Shown here piece by piece: positions 43,983-56,220 of a DNA stretch of 64,000 nt. Within the stretch, counting starts at the first letter, position 1. Each line of letters begins with the position of its first letter. Both the position numbers and the translations under genes were made by a program. The stretch comes from Carettochelys insculpta (taxonomy: Eukaryota; Chordata; Testudines; Carettochelyidae), in contig NC_134138.1 of NCBI RefSeq assembly GCF_033958435.1, positions 266,515,798 through 266,579,797 on the forward strand, given 5' to 3'. Under the pieces are notes generated by a model that made no database searches, was not told where the DNA came from, and saw only the letters and a list, made by a program, of their open reading frames with translations.

Positions 43983-44460
43983 ATGTTTGAGTATAGGGCA
44001 GTGAATCTGTCCATCTGTCGCCCTGACATTTCATCTTGGGAGGTGTGCTGCCTGCCGGGGGCCCATATCAGAGATGTTACGCAGGCATTGTCGAGGATTA
44101 TCCAGCCCTCTGACTACTATCCCATGCTTCTCATCCATGTAGGCACTAATGATACTGTGAGGTGTGACACTGAGCAGGTCAAGAGTGACTTCAGGGCTCT
44201 GGGGGCACAGGTCAGGGAGTTTGGGGCACAGGTGGTATTCTCTCCAATCCTGCCTGTCAGGTAGGGGCCCAGGCAGAGACAGGTGTATCCTAGGTGAGTG
44301 CTTGGTTGCATAGATGGTGTCGCCAGGAAGGCTTTGGTTTCTTTGACCACGGGATCCTTTCCTGGGAACGACTGCTAGGCAGAGATGGTGTTCACCTTTC
44401 GAGGAGGGGGGAGACCATATTCGGACACAGGCTGGCTAACCTAGTGAGGAGGGCTTTAAA
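43983..44460 (+). pseudogene. CR1 ORF1, SGNH/GDSL esterase-like domain
   Basis: The frame 43983-44264 has 'VCCLPGAHIRDVTQALSRII', 'PSDYYPMLLIHVGTNDT' and 'FGAQVVFSPILPVR'. G-T-N-D is the conserved block III of SGNH hydrolases, known from CR1 ORF1. The later part (to 44460), which would carry the catalytic His region, is broken by stops. ORF1 of CR1 is thought to act as a nucleic-acid and membrane-associated partner of ORF2. Confidence 0.75.
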
Positions 44461-44535
44461 CTAGGTTCGACAGGGGTAGGAGAGCAAAGCCTGCAGGTAA
44501 GTGGAGAGCATGGATACCTGGGAGATGAACTTGAA

Positions 44536-45260
44536 ATGGGAGGGAGTATGGGCTACACTGGGAGAGTAAAAAGAGGGCCAGGGCAAAACTGGGAGGCAAG
44601 ACCAAATCAATGTCTGAGATGCCTATATACAAATGCAAGAAGTATGGGAAATAAACAAGAAGAATTGGAAGTACTAATAAATGAATACAACTATGATATC
44701 GTTGGCATCACAGAAACTTGGTGGGATAATACTCATGATTGGAATGTTGGTATTGAAGGGTACAGCCTGCTTAGGAAGGACAGACAGGGAAAGAAGAGAG
44801 GACGTGTTGCCTTGTATATTAAAAATGTACACACTTGGACAGAGGTGGAGATGGATGTAGGAGATGGATGGGTTGAAAGTCTCTGGGTTAGACTCAGAGG
44901 AGTAAAAAACAAGGATGAGGTCCTACTAGGAGTCTACTACAGGCCCCCTAGCCAGGTGGAAGAGGTGGATGAGGCTTTCTTGAAACAGCTAACAAAATCA
45001 TCCAGGGCCCAGAATTTGGTGGTGATGGGGGACTTCAACTATCCAGGTATACGTTGGGAAACTAATACAGCAGGGGACAGACTGTCCAATAAATTCTTGG
45101 ATTGCATTGCAGACAACTTTTTATTCCAAAAGGTTCAAAAAGCTACCGGGGGGAAGCTGTTCTAGATTTAATTTTAACAAATAGGGAGGAAATTATTGAG
45201 AATTTGAAAGTGGAAGGATGCTTGGGTGAAAGTGATCATGAAATCAGAGTTCACAATTCT
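44536..45260 (+). pseudogene. CR1 ORF2 endonuclease domain
   Basis: A 209-codon frame carries the AP-endonuclease-like domain: '[18 protein letters not shown]' at its start, '[12 protein letters not shown]' with the catalytic Glu, '[11 protein letters not shown]', and '[13 protein letters not shown]' with Asp and Asn. The frame stops at 45165. The final 'GESDHEI' (about 45226-45246), with the S-D-H triad, follows in another frame. The enzyme would nick target DNA for primed reverse transcription. Confidence 0.85.
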
Positions 45261-45498
45261 AAGGAAGGGTAGAAGGGAAAACAGTACAATAGAGATAATG
45301 GATTTCAGGAAGGCAGATTTTGGTAAACTCAGAGAGCTGGTAGGTAAGGCCCCATGGGAAGCTAAACTAAGGGGGGAAAACAGCTGAGGAGAGTTGGCAG
45401 TTTTTCAAAGGGACATTGTTAAGGGCCCAAAAGCAAGCTATCCCACTGCGTAGGAAAGATAACATGGCAAAAGACTGCCTTGGCTTAACCAGGAGATC

Positions 45499-46816
45499 TT
45501 GCATGATCTCAAAATAAAAAAGGAATCGTATAAGAAATGGAAACTAGGGCAAATTACAAAGGACGAATATAGGCAAACAACACAAGCATGCAAGAGCAAG
45601 ATTAGAAAGGCTAAGGCACAAAATGAGCTCAAACTAGCTACAAGCATAAAGGGAAATGAGAAGGCTTTTTACAAATACATGGGTAACAAGAGGAAGACCA
45701 AGGAGAGGGTAGGGCCATTGGTCAGTGAGGAGGGAGAAACAGTAACAGGGAATTTGGAAATGGCAGAGATGTTTAATGATTTCTTTGTTTCGGTCTTCAC
45801 TGAGAAATCTGAAGGAATACCTGACATAGAGAGTGCTAGTGAAAAAGGGGTAGGTTTAGAAGTTGAAATAAGAAAAGAACCAAATTAAAATTTACTTAGA
45901 AAAATTAGATGTCTGCAAATCACCAGGGCCTGATGAGATGCATCCTAGAATCCTCAAGGAGCTGATAGAAGAGGTATCTGAGCCTTTAGCAATCACTTTT
46001 GGAAAATCGTGGGAGACGGGAGAGATTCCAGAAGACTGGAAAAGGGCAAATATAGTACCCATTTTTAAAAAGGGGAACAAGAATAACCTGGGAAACTACA
46101 GGCCATTCAGCTTAACTTCTGTGCCAGGAAAGATAATGGAGCAGGTAATTAAAGAAATCATCTGCAAGCCTCTGGAAGGTGGTAAGGTGATAAACAGCCA
46201 GCATGGTTTTGTTAAAAACAGATCATGTCAAACCAATCTAATAGCTTTCTTTGATAGAATAATGAGCCTTGTGGATAAGGGAGAAGTGGTGGATGTGGTA
46301 TACCTAGACTTAGTAAAGCATTTGACACAGTCTCACATAATATACTTATCAATATGCTACGCAAATACAACTTAGATGGGGCTACTATAAGGTGGGTGAA
46401 CAGCTGGCTGGATAACTGTGCCGAGAGTAGTTATTAATGGTTTTCAATACTGCTGGAAAAGTATAACTAGTGGGGTTCCGCAGGGGTCTGTTCTAGGACC
46501 GGTTCTGTTCAATATCTTCATTAATGATTTAGATATTGACATAGAAAGTACACTTAAGTTTGCAGATGATGCCAAGGTGGGAGGGGTTGCAACTGCTTTG
46601 GAGGATAGGGTCATAATTCAAGAGGATCTGGATAACCTGGAGAAATGGGCTGAGGTAAACAGGATGAAGTTTAATAAGGACAAATGCAAAGTGCTCCACT
46701 TAGGAAGGAACAATCAGTGTCACACATACAGAATGGGAAAGGACTGCCTAGGAATGAGCAGAAAGGGATCTAGGGGTTATAGTGGACCACAAGCTAAATA
46801 TGAGTCAACAGTGTGA
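45499..46816 (+). pseudogene. CR1 ORF2 reverse transcriptase
   Basis: The frame 45499-45888 holds the linker ('[15 protein letters not shown]', '[10 protein letters not shown]'). The frame 45938-46375 starts the RT with '[20 protein letters not shown]' and '[19 protein letters not shown]', and reaches the first Asp motif 'VVYLDL', where a 1-nt loss shifts the frame. The frame 46418-46816 has 'SGVPQGSVLGPVLFNIFIND' and the catalytic 'FADDAKVGG'. The F-A-D-D motif is intact, so decay is by frame changes rather than active-site loss. Confidence 0.9.
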
Positions 46817-47357
46817 TGCTGTTGCAAAAAAAGCAAACATGATTCTAGGATGCATTAAGAGGTGTGTTGTGAACAAGACACAAGAAGTCATTCTCCCACT
46901 CTACTCTGCACTGGTTAGGCCTCAGCTGGAGTATTGTGTCCAGTTCTGGTCACTGCAGTTCAGGAAGGATGTGGAGAAATTGGAGAGGGTCCAGAGGAGA
47001 GCAATGAGAATGATCAAAGGTCTAGAGAACATGACCTATGAAGAAAGGCCAAAAGAATTGAGCTTGTTTAGTTTGGAAAAGAGAGAACTGAGGGGGGACA
47101 TGATAGCAGTTTTCAGGTATCTAAAAGGATGTCATAAGGCAGAGGGAGGGAACTTGTTCTTCCTTGCATCTGAGGATAGAACAAGAGGCAATGGACTTAA
47201 ATTGCAGCAGGGGAGGTTCAGGTTGGACATTAGGAAAAAGTTCCTAACTGTCAGGGCAATCAAACAGTGGAGCGAATTGCCAAGGGAGGTGGTAAATATC
47301 TCCAGTGATGGAGACTCTAAGAAGAGGTTAGATAGATGGCTTTCAGGGATGGTCTAG
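46782..47357 (+). pseudogene. CR1 ORF2 C-terminal region
   Basis: A 191-codon frame is open to the natural stop: '[20 protein letters not shown]', '[16 protein letters not shown]', '[18 protein letters not shown]', '[20 protein letters not shown]', and finally '[14 protein letters not shown]' before TAG. This is the thumb/C-terminal part typical of CR1. It overlaps the RT frame by 35 nt through one frameshift. The CR1 3' UTR follows at once. Confidence 0.9.
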
Positions 47358-47446
47358 AAAGTGCTTGGCCCTGCCATGAGGGCAGGGGGCTGGACTCGAT
47401 GGCCTCTCGAGGTCCCTTCCAGTCCTACTCTTCTATGATTCTATGA

Positions 47447-48129
47447 AAATGTTCCCTCTAATTTTTATATCCATGTGTGGAATCAATAGGTGATGTGGAG
47501 CCAAGGAGTTTGGAGTGTGAGAGGGTGCTGAAGGCTGGCTCAGAGTTAGGATGAGGGCTGTAACTGAGGTTGTGGGCTCTGGGTTGGGTCAAGAGTGAGG
47601 GGTCTGGGATGTGCAGGATGCATTGGGGCTGCAGTGGTAGAAGATGCCTTCACCTTTTACAATCTCTTGTCGCAGCAGGTCAGGGAAGGAAACCTATCCC
47701 TGCCTGCAGTGCTCTTAATAGTTTATTGGGCAGCTGCACAGCCTAGCAGGAATTCATGACCGAGTGTTGGTACTGTTTTCAACAAGTAGTGGTGATCTTT
47801 AGCTGGTAGCTCATCTCTTACTGTGAGAGCACAGCTGTTGCTGTCATACAAAAGTTACTCTGGCCCATATGCTACTGATCTGCTTATTGCAATAGTTCCC
47901 CTGCATCGGGGAATTGCATGCAAAAGTGCTCTGTCATTTTCACAAAGAAAGAAATGAGATAGCCCTCCTGAGGTGTGTGGTAGGAGATTGCAGAGTTTCC
48001 CCCATGAAAGTTTGACAAACCTATTTAGTTCTGTTGTGGTCTATTATCTCTGTTCCAGCAAACAGAACTGTTCTCTTTCTGGGCTATGATTCATAAATTA
48101 AGAAAACTTTGCCGTTTATATCAATGTAG
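47447..48129. other. Interval between CR1 copies
   Basis: 'gttccctctaatttttatat' opens a stretch that looks like a hAT-type repeat with a G-rich interior (about 47520-47640). No gene was recognised. Confidence 0.35.
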
Positions 48130-48350
48130 CAGGGTATGTGAAAAGAGTGGCTATGCTGGGTCAGACCAAACTTCATCTAGTCCACTGTCCTGTCTGCCAC
48201 TAGGTCAATACCAGATGTCCCAGAGAGTGAACAGAACAGGTGATCATCAAGTGATCTATTTTGTTGTTCATTGACAGCTTCTGGGAAACACATGCTAGGG
48301 CCACCATCCCTGCCTGTCCTGGGCCCCTACCTGGCTAATATCGACTCTTG
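48130..48350 (-). mobile_element. CR1 3'-end fragment, minus strand
   Basis: 'gctgggtcagaccaaacttc', 'tgtctgccactaggtcaat' and 'ggccaccatccctgcc' are the reverse complement of the CR1 3' region seen at 30045-30230. Confidence 0.8.
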
Positions 48351-48654
48351 TAATGCTGGGTTTTGTAATTTCAAATTTGACTACCCCGCAATGGCTGCAA
48401 GCCCTGAAAAATCTTATCCACCCTTGGAGCCCTAACTGCATGCAAACCAGGATGTGATGCTGCCTGGTAGCATGGTCAGCACTGAATGGCAGGCAAATCC
48501 TTTTATTGGGTCTGCGGCTAGCCATGTGGTGAACTCCGTGCTGGGGCAATTTGTAATGGATAGATGCGCTCACAGTGCTAATAGCAAAGAAGTAAAGTTA
48601 TTTCTTAAGCTCTCGTACAAACATGACCCCACAGCGACAGGCTTCCTCGTCGGG

Positions 48655-48702
48655 GTGTGTGTGTGTGTGTGTGTCTCTTCTTTTTTTTTTTTTTTTTTTT
48701 TT
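48655..48702. repeat. (GT)n microsatellite followed by a T tract
   Basis: (GT)10 at 48655-48674, then 22 T from 48681. Confidence 0.9.
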
Positions 48703-49286
48703 AAATTCACGGTATTCCTGTGTACCTGAAGAACAGTGGTCAGAGTGGAGCTGTGTGAGACATTGTGGGTTACATACAGGAGGCTACTAAACTCTGGAGG
48801 CTAATAAATTCAATTTTAAGATGTAGCACTTCCACACTGGCCTTTATTTGAACTTTTAAATTCAAAATTGATGCTATACCTAGCAGGTTCCGGTGATATG
48901 ATATCCATATTAGTGCTCCCTAATCGAGCTAATGATGATTACAGTGAAGATGGTCACGTGGTAACATCAAGCTGACTGTCTTAAAATTCAAATTTATCTC
49001 GTCGTGTAGACATAGCCTTAGAGCTCAATTTGTTTAGCTTTTCTGTAGGTTGGCAGAGCTGGATTTGTAACTTTGGTTTAGATGAGAACATCTGTTAAGA
49101 GTGTTTTATTTCAGTCTTCTCCAGGGAAAAAAGGGTTAATACTGTTTTAATTTTTTGCCTGTTTGAAGTTTTGTATTGTAGGTAACTAAGGGGAGTAGCA
49201 GACAACGACAGATAATTCTGAGATACAAAAAGTTAAAGCTTTGTTTTGTGCGTGTTTGACGAGCATAATTCAGAAGTGCAAATCAC

Positions 49287-49313
49287 TTTTTTTTTTTTTT
49301 TTTTCTTTTTTTT
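49287..49313. repeat. T tract
   Basis: A run of 18 T, one C and 8 T. Confidence 0.9.
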
Positions 49314-52293
49314 ACTCTTAGTCTTCATTCCTACAACTAGGGATCTTGAGCAAAATACAGATCCGGGCCTCTTGGTACAGGTATTGAAATGTATAACTGT
49401 TACTAGCAGAAAAGCCTGTTGTGTGAAAGCTCCTTATATTGGAATGCGTCCTTAATGTAGTGCAAAATGTTGAGCTGCCCAAAGTAGCCTTTAGAGAGGC
49501 CCTTACAATGTTTGTCTTGAACTTGTCTGAACAGACTCAGTTCTTTTTACAGACACTGAAATTAATGGCATTAAGTACTGCACATAATAGCACACTGGAC
49601 ACGACTGATAGTAGCTGGGTTTCACTTCTCCAGTACTCCAGTCTTGGTGTACTGTCATTGCAGGGCCCTCTATGCATCATGGACAAGTCAAAACTTTTGT
49701 GTGAGCTCTTCTGCCTGGTGAGGAGAAGATACTCAGATTGGTATTCATAGTCATTAAAATTGCATGACGTGTGAGCCTTGACAAGTAAATCAAATAGTTT
49801 ACAGTTAACAAAAAGACCCTGAACCATAGTCTGTCAGGTATCTTGTGGATATAGTTGCCTTTGAATTGATTTGAAAATCTGATGCAGCAGTTTGTATTGC
49901 ATATGGATGGGACTGTCTTTTTGGCACCCATCGACCTGAGTTCCACTTCTTTTAGAGCAGGGGTGAGCAAACTTCTGTCTGGCCCCACTTTTTGTCCCTG
50001 CAATTAGCAGCACCACCCCTCACACCTGTCTAATGTAATCCTAACAAATGGAAATTTCATGAGAGAAAAAGCCATGCCTTTTTGGCATGTGTAAGAAAAT
50101 ATGTAGGCTGTAAAAACTTTAATTGGTATATAAATGTGAATATCCATGCATAAAAACTGTAACATACTTCAGCAGTTTCAGTGAGAGAGAGAGAGAGGAG
50201 CCTGAGACCGAACACCCCTATTTTAAGGCATTACCTGCATCAGCTTTAATTTGTAAACTGTTGTCAAATGTGTATTGTGCAAAGGTACCTTTTGTATCTG
50301 TAACATTTACTTGCAAATGGAAATGCAAGATAACATGCAATGCAGTTCTTGCTGACATGTTGTCCAATAGTCTGTAATTTCATTGCCTCCTTTGGGATAA
50401 ATATGTCTTTGAGTCCGTTAAATTGTCCCAATACGAATGAATGAATTTGGCTCCCTCAGGCTAGGAAAATCAGCACAGGGGAACACAAGGTAGCAGACAC
50501 ACACACAGCAAGCTTATGTTGCTTGCCCAGACCTAAACATTCTCCTTTGCATATTGGTGTGTTTAAAATGTACCACCTCAAGGCTTTTACTGAGCATTGC
50601 TAGTGCATCAGGTAGTCAGTGTTGGCTGATGCATTTTTAATACATTTGGCTGTACTCTTGCATCACTTAGCTGAATCAAAATGATCTCTGCATTGCACTG
50701 GGGAACAGGGGATTTCAGCAAATAGTATGTGATTGACATTTTTTGTCATTGTTGAATGCTGCAAGGACATTCACTGTTGGCTGTCTGGAAAGCTCTGGGA
50801 TTTCATCATTTACGGAACAGACTTCTCTGTTCAACAGATCCTTAATTACAGCTTGATGGTGAGCAAAAAGTATTTATGTGCGCACATTTCTGAAACAGAG
50901 CTAATAAGTTCAAAGGGTGTACAGCATTCGTTGGAAGCCTCTCAAAGCACAATACATGTGCCAGATTGTCAAATGTGGCTTTCTTTTGTCTCGTTCTTTT
51001 CATACAGGTTTCTGTTGTAGCCTGGCTTTCCTTTGGTTCACTTCATAATGTCCAGTATTCAGTAGTGCTGTTTGCCTTTCTGGAGATTTCAGTTCTACAG
51101 ACTTTGCAACACAAACTGTTTTCATCCCTTCCCTGACCTTTCACTGTTTTGAATTTTCTATGGTATTTACTAGGATTTTTTTCTTCTATGCTTACAGCAG
51201 TAATGGGGGAGACTCCCTGCCCCTCCTCCCTTACTATAGTAGACCAGTTAATTTCTGGCCATATGTAATTCATGCTTTTCCTGAGCGCTGACCCTAAAGC
51301 ACTTCTGTATTTAATCTGTGAGTTCTCCAGCACTGCTTGGTGGCTACTGTAGACCTTTTGCTACATACTTATGTTTTTTTTCCCTGGGTGATCATGGTCC
51401 AGTTGAACGGCCATTGTTGCCTGAAGGTATTCTGGTCCTACCAGGGCTATGTGGAGGCTGAGCCCCTTGCTGCAGGAGATGCTACTGACTGGCTCCTGTC
51501 CAGGGATGGCCCTGACTCTGTCAACTGGAGAAGTAGTAGGAATGAATTTGTGACAAGGAGTTAAACCAGGGCACTGTAACTGCAGTGCTTGTGATACCCA
51601 CTTGCTGCAGACACAAGGTGATGTGGTAGGGGAGAAGGCTGCAGTTGTCTCAGAACAGACAAGAGACAGCCCTCCTCCCAGCCAGGTTTGGTAGCAGGAA
51701 GAGGTTGAGCCCATGGCAGATGCCACTTATCAGTAGGGTATACCCCACTGTGGTCAAGGGCTTATCGTCATATTTCTCTGCATTCGTGACTAGGGGTCTC
51801 TGAGCCCCTTCAAGGTTATTACCTACTCTTGCATCCTATGCCTGCAAAGATTTGGTGTTACTTGCCTGGTGGCTGTGCCAGGGAACCTTCTGCTGCTCTG
51901 TCACAGGAGTGAATGAGTAGGTCCTGGCAGGGCAAGACAGATTGGAGACCACTGGCGCTCATTTGCTTAGTGAGAAGGTAGGGTTTTAGAGGCCTCCTTG
52001 TATTGTGGTAACATTCAGTCTTGGCGTATACAAGGGTTACACTCATGTTGATTGAAAACTGACAAAGCAGATCAACCCATAATCATGTCCTGTGAAACTG
52101 ATATTCACAGACAATCTTCACTGAAATTGAATCCTGCAAAGTTTACTTAGCAGAAAGATTGAGATGACTCGCTTAATGTGCAAGCACCTTCATAGAGAAG
52201 AAAATACATGGCTTTTTCACATTTCTAATGAAGTAGTGTGTGATAACTAACGACTAGACTGGGGCTAGACAAATCCTAACTGGAAACGAGGCC

Positions 52294-52296
<3 letters not shown>
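49314..52296. other. Intron sequence, mostly unassigned
   Basis: A hAT-like end 'caggggtgagcaaacttc' begins at about 49957, and a (GA)n tract lies at 50182-50197. No exon was recognised. Confidence 0.45.

Positions 52297-52325
<29 letters not shown>
52297..52325. repeat. 29-nt T tract
   Basis: An uninterrupted run of T followed by A residues. It may be the complement of a retrotransposon tail. Confidence 0.9.
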
Positions 52326-52332
<7 letters not shown>

Positions 52333-52369
52333 CTATCCAGGTGATCAAGCATTAGAACAAACTACATTT

Positions 52370-52658
52370 GGAACTCTCTCACCTGGCAAACTCCATAATC
52401 CAAGTGATTTTTAGTTAGCTGGGCAACCACTTAACGTGGATGTGTCCAAGTTTCGTGTGGTCCCATAAAATTTGTTTTATAGACACCAGTCCTGGCTCTC
52501 GGGCTGTAATTTGCCCCTGAACATCTAAGAGGCCAGTAAGCAGTGGAAGTGTTGGTAATGTGCTAGAAAATGTTAACTTCCTGTTGTCTGTCTGCCAAAT
52601 TCTCTTATCTGGCACCAGTCAGGTCCTACAGGTGCCGGATGAGAGAGGTTCAACCTGT
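52370..52658. mobile_element. Tigger/mariner-like repeat
   Basis: The left part has 'ctggcaaactccataatcc', and the right end has 'gccggatgagagaggttcaa' followed by 'cctgta', like a Tigger terminus. No transposase was seen. Confidence 0.45.
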
Positions 52659-53579
52659 ATTATGGAAAATGGATTCTTTGCCGTCAAGGCAAGATGGAAT
52701 GCCTCTCTGGAAGTTGTCTTACGCAACCATTACATTGCAGAATAGAGTAACTGTATGAAATTCATGGCTCTATTACACAGATAAGACTAAATGATCTGAT
52801 GCTACCTTCTGGCCATTGTGGCAGCACTCATACTTGCATCCCTTGTCCCCCTCCTCCTTTATGACTGGCTCTTTTGATGACGCCTCCATCGCTTAAAGGG
52901 GAGTTCCATCGCATTTTGCAAGTCTTTGCCATCTTTGGGAGTTGCTAAGGAAATGCTCTCTTTATTGCCAACACAAGAGATGATGCTTTGAGTAGTGTCC
53001 TTATGCACGCAGCTTTGCTGCAACTCTGCTTGAACTGAAAGGCTAGAGTATACCTGCAACTTGTCCGTCCTTAAGGACAAAATCACCATGAAGCCACACC
53101 TGAAGTTCATCCCTAAGGAAACCTTCTCCTGCCATATGACTCAGCTAACTAATTTCTCTGTTTTCCAAAACCATATTGTGACAATAGGGAGGCAGTGCTG
53201 TGTCTACTGGTTGTTATGAGGACCCTAGCATCCTACTTGTGTGGGACCTAAGGGCTTTGGAAAGTATCCCAACCTAAAGCCTCTGCAGTACCAGCTCAAC
53301 GATTTCCTAAATGGGCATCCAGTTGCATTAACCACTACTACTGTGTTCAGAATGTGCTGCCCTCATCAGGAATCTGCATGTACGCCAAGATCCATTTACA
53401 CCTTGGTACCATTTGTTAAATAAATCTCCATCTTTGAAATCTGCGTAGTTGCAAATTGGGCCTCTGTAAGAACATAGGCAGAACACTGATTACATGAGAC
53501 TCCATTTTGTTTCCACAGCATTATCATTGATACCAGACTCCACTCTGAAGCCCCAGTCCTCCACTGTGAGTATTTCTGT
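52659..53579. other. Intron sequence without a recognised feature
   Basis: No coding signal or repeat family was recognised. Confidence 0.5.
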
Positions 53580-53720
53580 GTAGTTGCCTACACCGTGGCA
53601 CTCATGGAAACTACTTGAAGGGAAAGTAGTGGCTTAATGATGGTTCTTCAAGATGTGTTCCTATGGCTGCTGCACAACCCACCCTCTTTTCTGCTTTGGA
53701 GTTTTTTGACAAGCACTCCA
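53580..53720 (+). repeat. Solitary DIRS terminal module
   Basis: 'actacttgaagggaaa' followed by 'atggttcttcaagatgtgtt' and 'ctatggctgctgcacaac' matches the module at 6345-6450. No DIRS gene lies nearby. Confidence 0.55.
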
Positions 53721-55265
53721 GCTGCCTTGCAATCAATATTTAGATAAGCTTTGAGCACCTGTCTCAATGTCAGTTCATTTGCTTTTAGGTCGTCAGGAGC
53801 GGAAAACATAGGAACTGTAGTTCTTCAGGATGTTTATGTATTGTGACACCACTCTTTGGTCAGAATTCATTTAGACTCCATTTAGCAGGAAGAGAGAGTA
53901 GATTGTGGAATATAGGGACAGCACATTTTAAAGAACCACAGTTTCTTCGTGGTAAGCTACTGTGTGTTGTTTCAAGACATGACTTTGTCTCTGAGAGGTT
54001 TCCATCTGGTCTCAATACATTACTACTTCATGAACAGGTGAGTGGTTTATGCCTTGGCTATAGCCTGGAAACAGCTCATCCTCAAGTTTGAATACTGCTA
54101 GGATAAAACTTTAGAGTAAAATTTACCATGGCATACAACCAGTTAAAATAAATGCATGTGGTATAAACCACCAACTCAAGAGATGAACTGTAATAGTCTA
54201 CCAAACTAGCTGAAGAGCTATAGAGCACACATAGCAGCTATTAGCTGGCTAGTGGCGGCAGAAGTGTTGAACTCCATCAGAGTATCCTGCTACCAGTAGA
54301 ATGTATCTCTGCTGGGTCTACCATTCAAGCATTTCTACCAGGATAAAAGTTCTACGGGTTAGCTTGGGGGTGAGTTTCCCAAACTAATTTGGCCACAGAA
54401 CACTTCTGGGCTTGGAATATCTTGGCAGAATACACAAATGCTGATTGGGAGGAGTGGGAGGTGGAGGGTTTAATAACGAAAAATTGCTGCACATAATGCT
54501 CTACAGTTGGTTTAAAAGTTAGGGTTTTTTTCTAAAATAAAAAATGTCCTTCTGAAAGGATTAGAGTTCACAACTGAGGTTGTTTTGTATTTAATTTTTA
54601 TACTTATTTTAACAGCTGAACAAAGGATGGTTAGTGTCATTCTTTTAAACAAAAATAGAAAGGATAGTATTCTGAAAAGGACTGTCCTTCAAGCTTAAAA
54701 GTTTTTATGAAAAAAGAAATGAAAACAAATAAGGTATGGAAACATTTGTAAATGTCAGTTTCATAAAGCTATCGTTACAGAAAATAAAAATAACACTTGA
54801 CAATTTTTTTAACGGGAAGAGTGTTTTCTTTGGGTCTCTTGGTCACAAATCCACTTAACATTAGGAATAGTGCTGGAAACTTGGATCATCCTGTCAGGTG
54901 CAGCATTGCGTTCAGAGAAATCCCTACTCATGCCAAAACAATTAGAATAGGCTCTTTCAGGAAAAGTTGCGTACTAACTATACTATTATGCATGTGTTAT
55001 AAATATTAATATACCTACACCCGAAATATTATAATACCTTAATATTTTTGATAACTTTAGTATTTAATATTTTAGAAGGAAAAATATTGCTAGCATCAGT
55101 TTTTTTCACAGAACACCTATTCACATCACACAACAGTTTGGGAAATGCTGATTTAGAACAATCACAGGATTTAATGGACAGATTCCAGGGGTGCTGGTGG
55201 AGATCCTCTCAATATATAAACAAGACTCGGTGTGCCAGCTTGTTAATGCAGTCAAATACCTGGAC
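53721..55265. other. Intron sequence without a recognised feature
   Basis: AT-rich intron with no recognised exon or repeat. Confidence 0.5.
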
Positions 55266-56220
55266 CAGGGGTCAGCAACCTGTGGCTCTGGGTGTCACTG
55301 CTGATGACTTCTCTTGGGGCAGGGCAGAGAGCCACCACTGGATGAGGGGAATTCTATGGAATTGGTTTGGCAGCCAGAAGGCCGGTGGAAGGGATCCGGC
55401 CATTAAATCAATTCCATGGAGATCCATTACTCCAGTGCAGTAGGGCAGGGAGCTGCGTGGGGTGGGGGGCAAGTTTGCCCCTGCTGGAGCTGCATGGCCA
55501 TGCTAAGGAGGAAAAGGCAGGGGGTGGGGTGGGGGGTCTCCTGGGAGCCAAGCACGGCTTCCCTCCTTGCAGAGCCCTCCCCGAGCTCCTTCTTGCTCCG
55601 CAACCACAGCCTCTCCCCATTTCTGCTGGCAGCCGCCATAGCCTCGAGCTGTGTCCAGGTACAAATTCAGCTCCTCCAGGACCTGGCCCAGCTTCTTGCC
55701 CAGACCCAGGACCTAGTGAGTTTGGTGCCGGTGGGTGAGGAGTGGCTGGGAAAGGTGCTGTCACTTCCTGGCCTGAGAAGTTGAGGTGGGCGGGGGAAGA
55801 GACCCGGTGCATGTGTGGTGTGAGAGCAGTAGGTGGGCAAGTAAGATCTGGGTTCAGTGGGCAGGTTGGGGCAGGGTGGGTGAGGTAGGTTAAGTCTGGG
55901 GATGCAGGGAGTGGGTGGGTTTGGGGCTGAGAGGGTAAGCCTGGGGGTGGGGACGGGGAGCAGGTTTGCAGATTGACAGGTAAAGCTTTGGGATGGGGGC
56001 AGATTTGGGGCTGAAGTGGATTCAGCCTCAAGATGGGGGTAATTTAACCTCTAACTGGTACAAATCATTGTAATGCTTTTAAAATAGGAGTGACAAAGTA
56101 CAGTTCGTTACTCATTAAGACTCTCTATTCACATGCATTGTGCCTCCTGAAGTAGTACTGATTTTTTGTAATTGAATTTGAAAAAAGGCTGCTCTTGCTA
56201 TTTCAGTTGCCAGCCGCCTG
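55266..56220. mobile_element. hAT-like element with a GC-rich interior
   Basis: The ends are 'caggggtcagcaacctgtgg' and 'tttcagttgccagccgcctg', inverted CAGGGGTCGGCAACC-type termini. The interior is G-rich (55440-56040). Long Pro-rich frames there come from composition. Confidence 0.65.

Larger units (their letters stand above)
43980..47446 (+). mobile_element. Near-complete CR1 LINE
   Basis: The order is ORF1 esterase-like domain, ORF2 endonuclease, RT, C-terminal region and the CR1 3' end 'ctggactcgatggcctctcg' followed by two 'ttctatga' units. Length and order fit a nearly full-length CR1, cut only at the 5' end of ORF1. All frames are interrupted, so it is not active. It lies in the sense orientation in RHEB intron 1. 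Confidence 0.9.
41815..49017. mobile_element. Harbinger-2, decayed, split by a full-length CR1
   Basis: A degenerate transposase lies at the left (42570-43320, +). The right end at 48745-49017 matches the Harbinger-1 right end and closes with 'gtgtagacatagcc' followed by 'tta'. A CR1 (43980-47446) and a CR1 fragment (48130-48350) lie between. That both ends belong to one element is an inference from matching layout. The left boundary, near 'gtgcttatctacagc', is uncertain. Confidence 0.5.

Noticed and set aside
55408..56031. 207-codon Pro-rich minus-strand frame
   Set aside because: It lies inside a hAT-like element with G-rich interior. Pro/Ser/Thr richness follows from the base composition.
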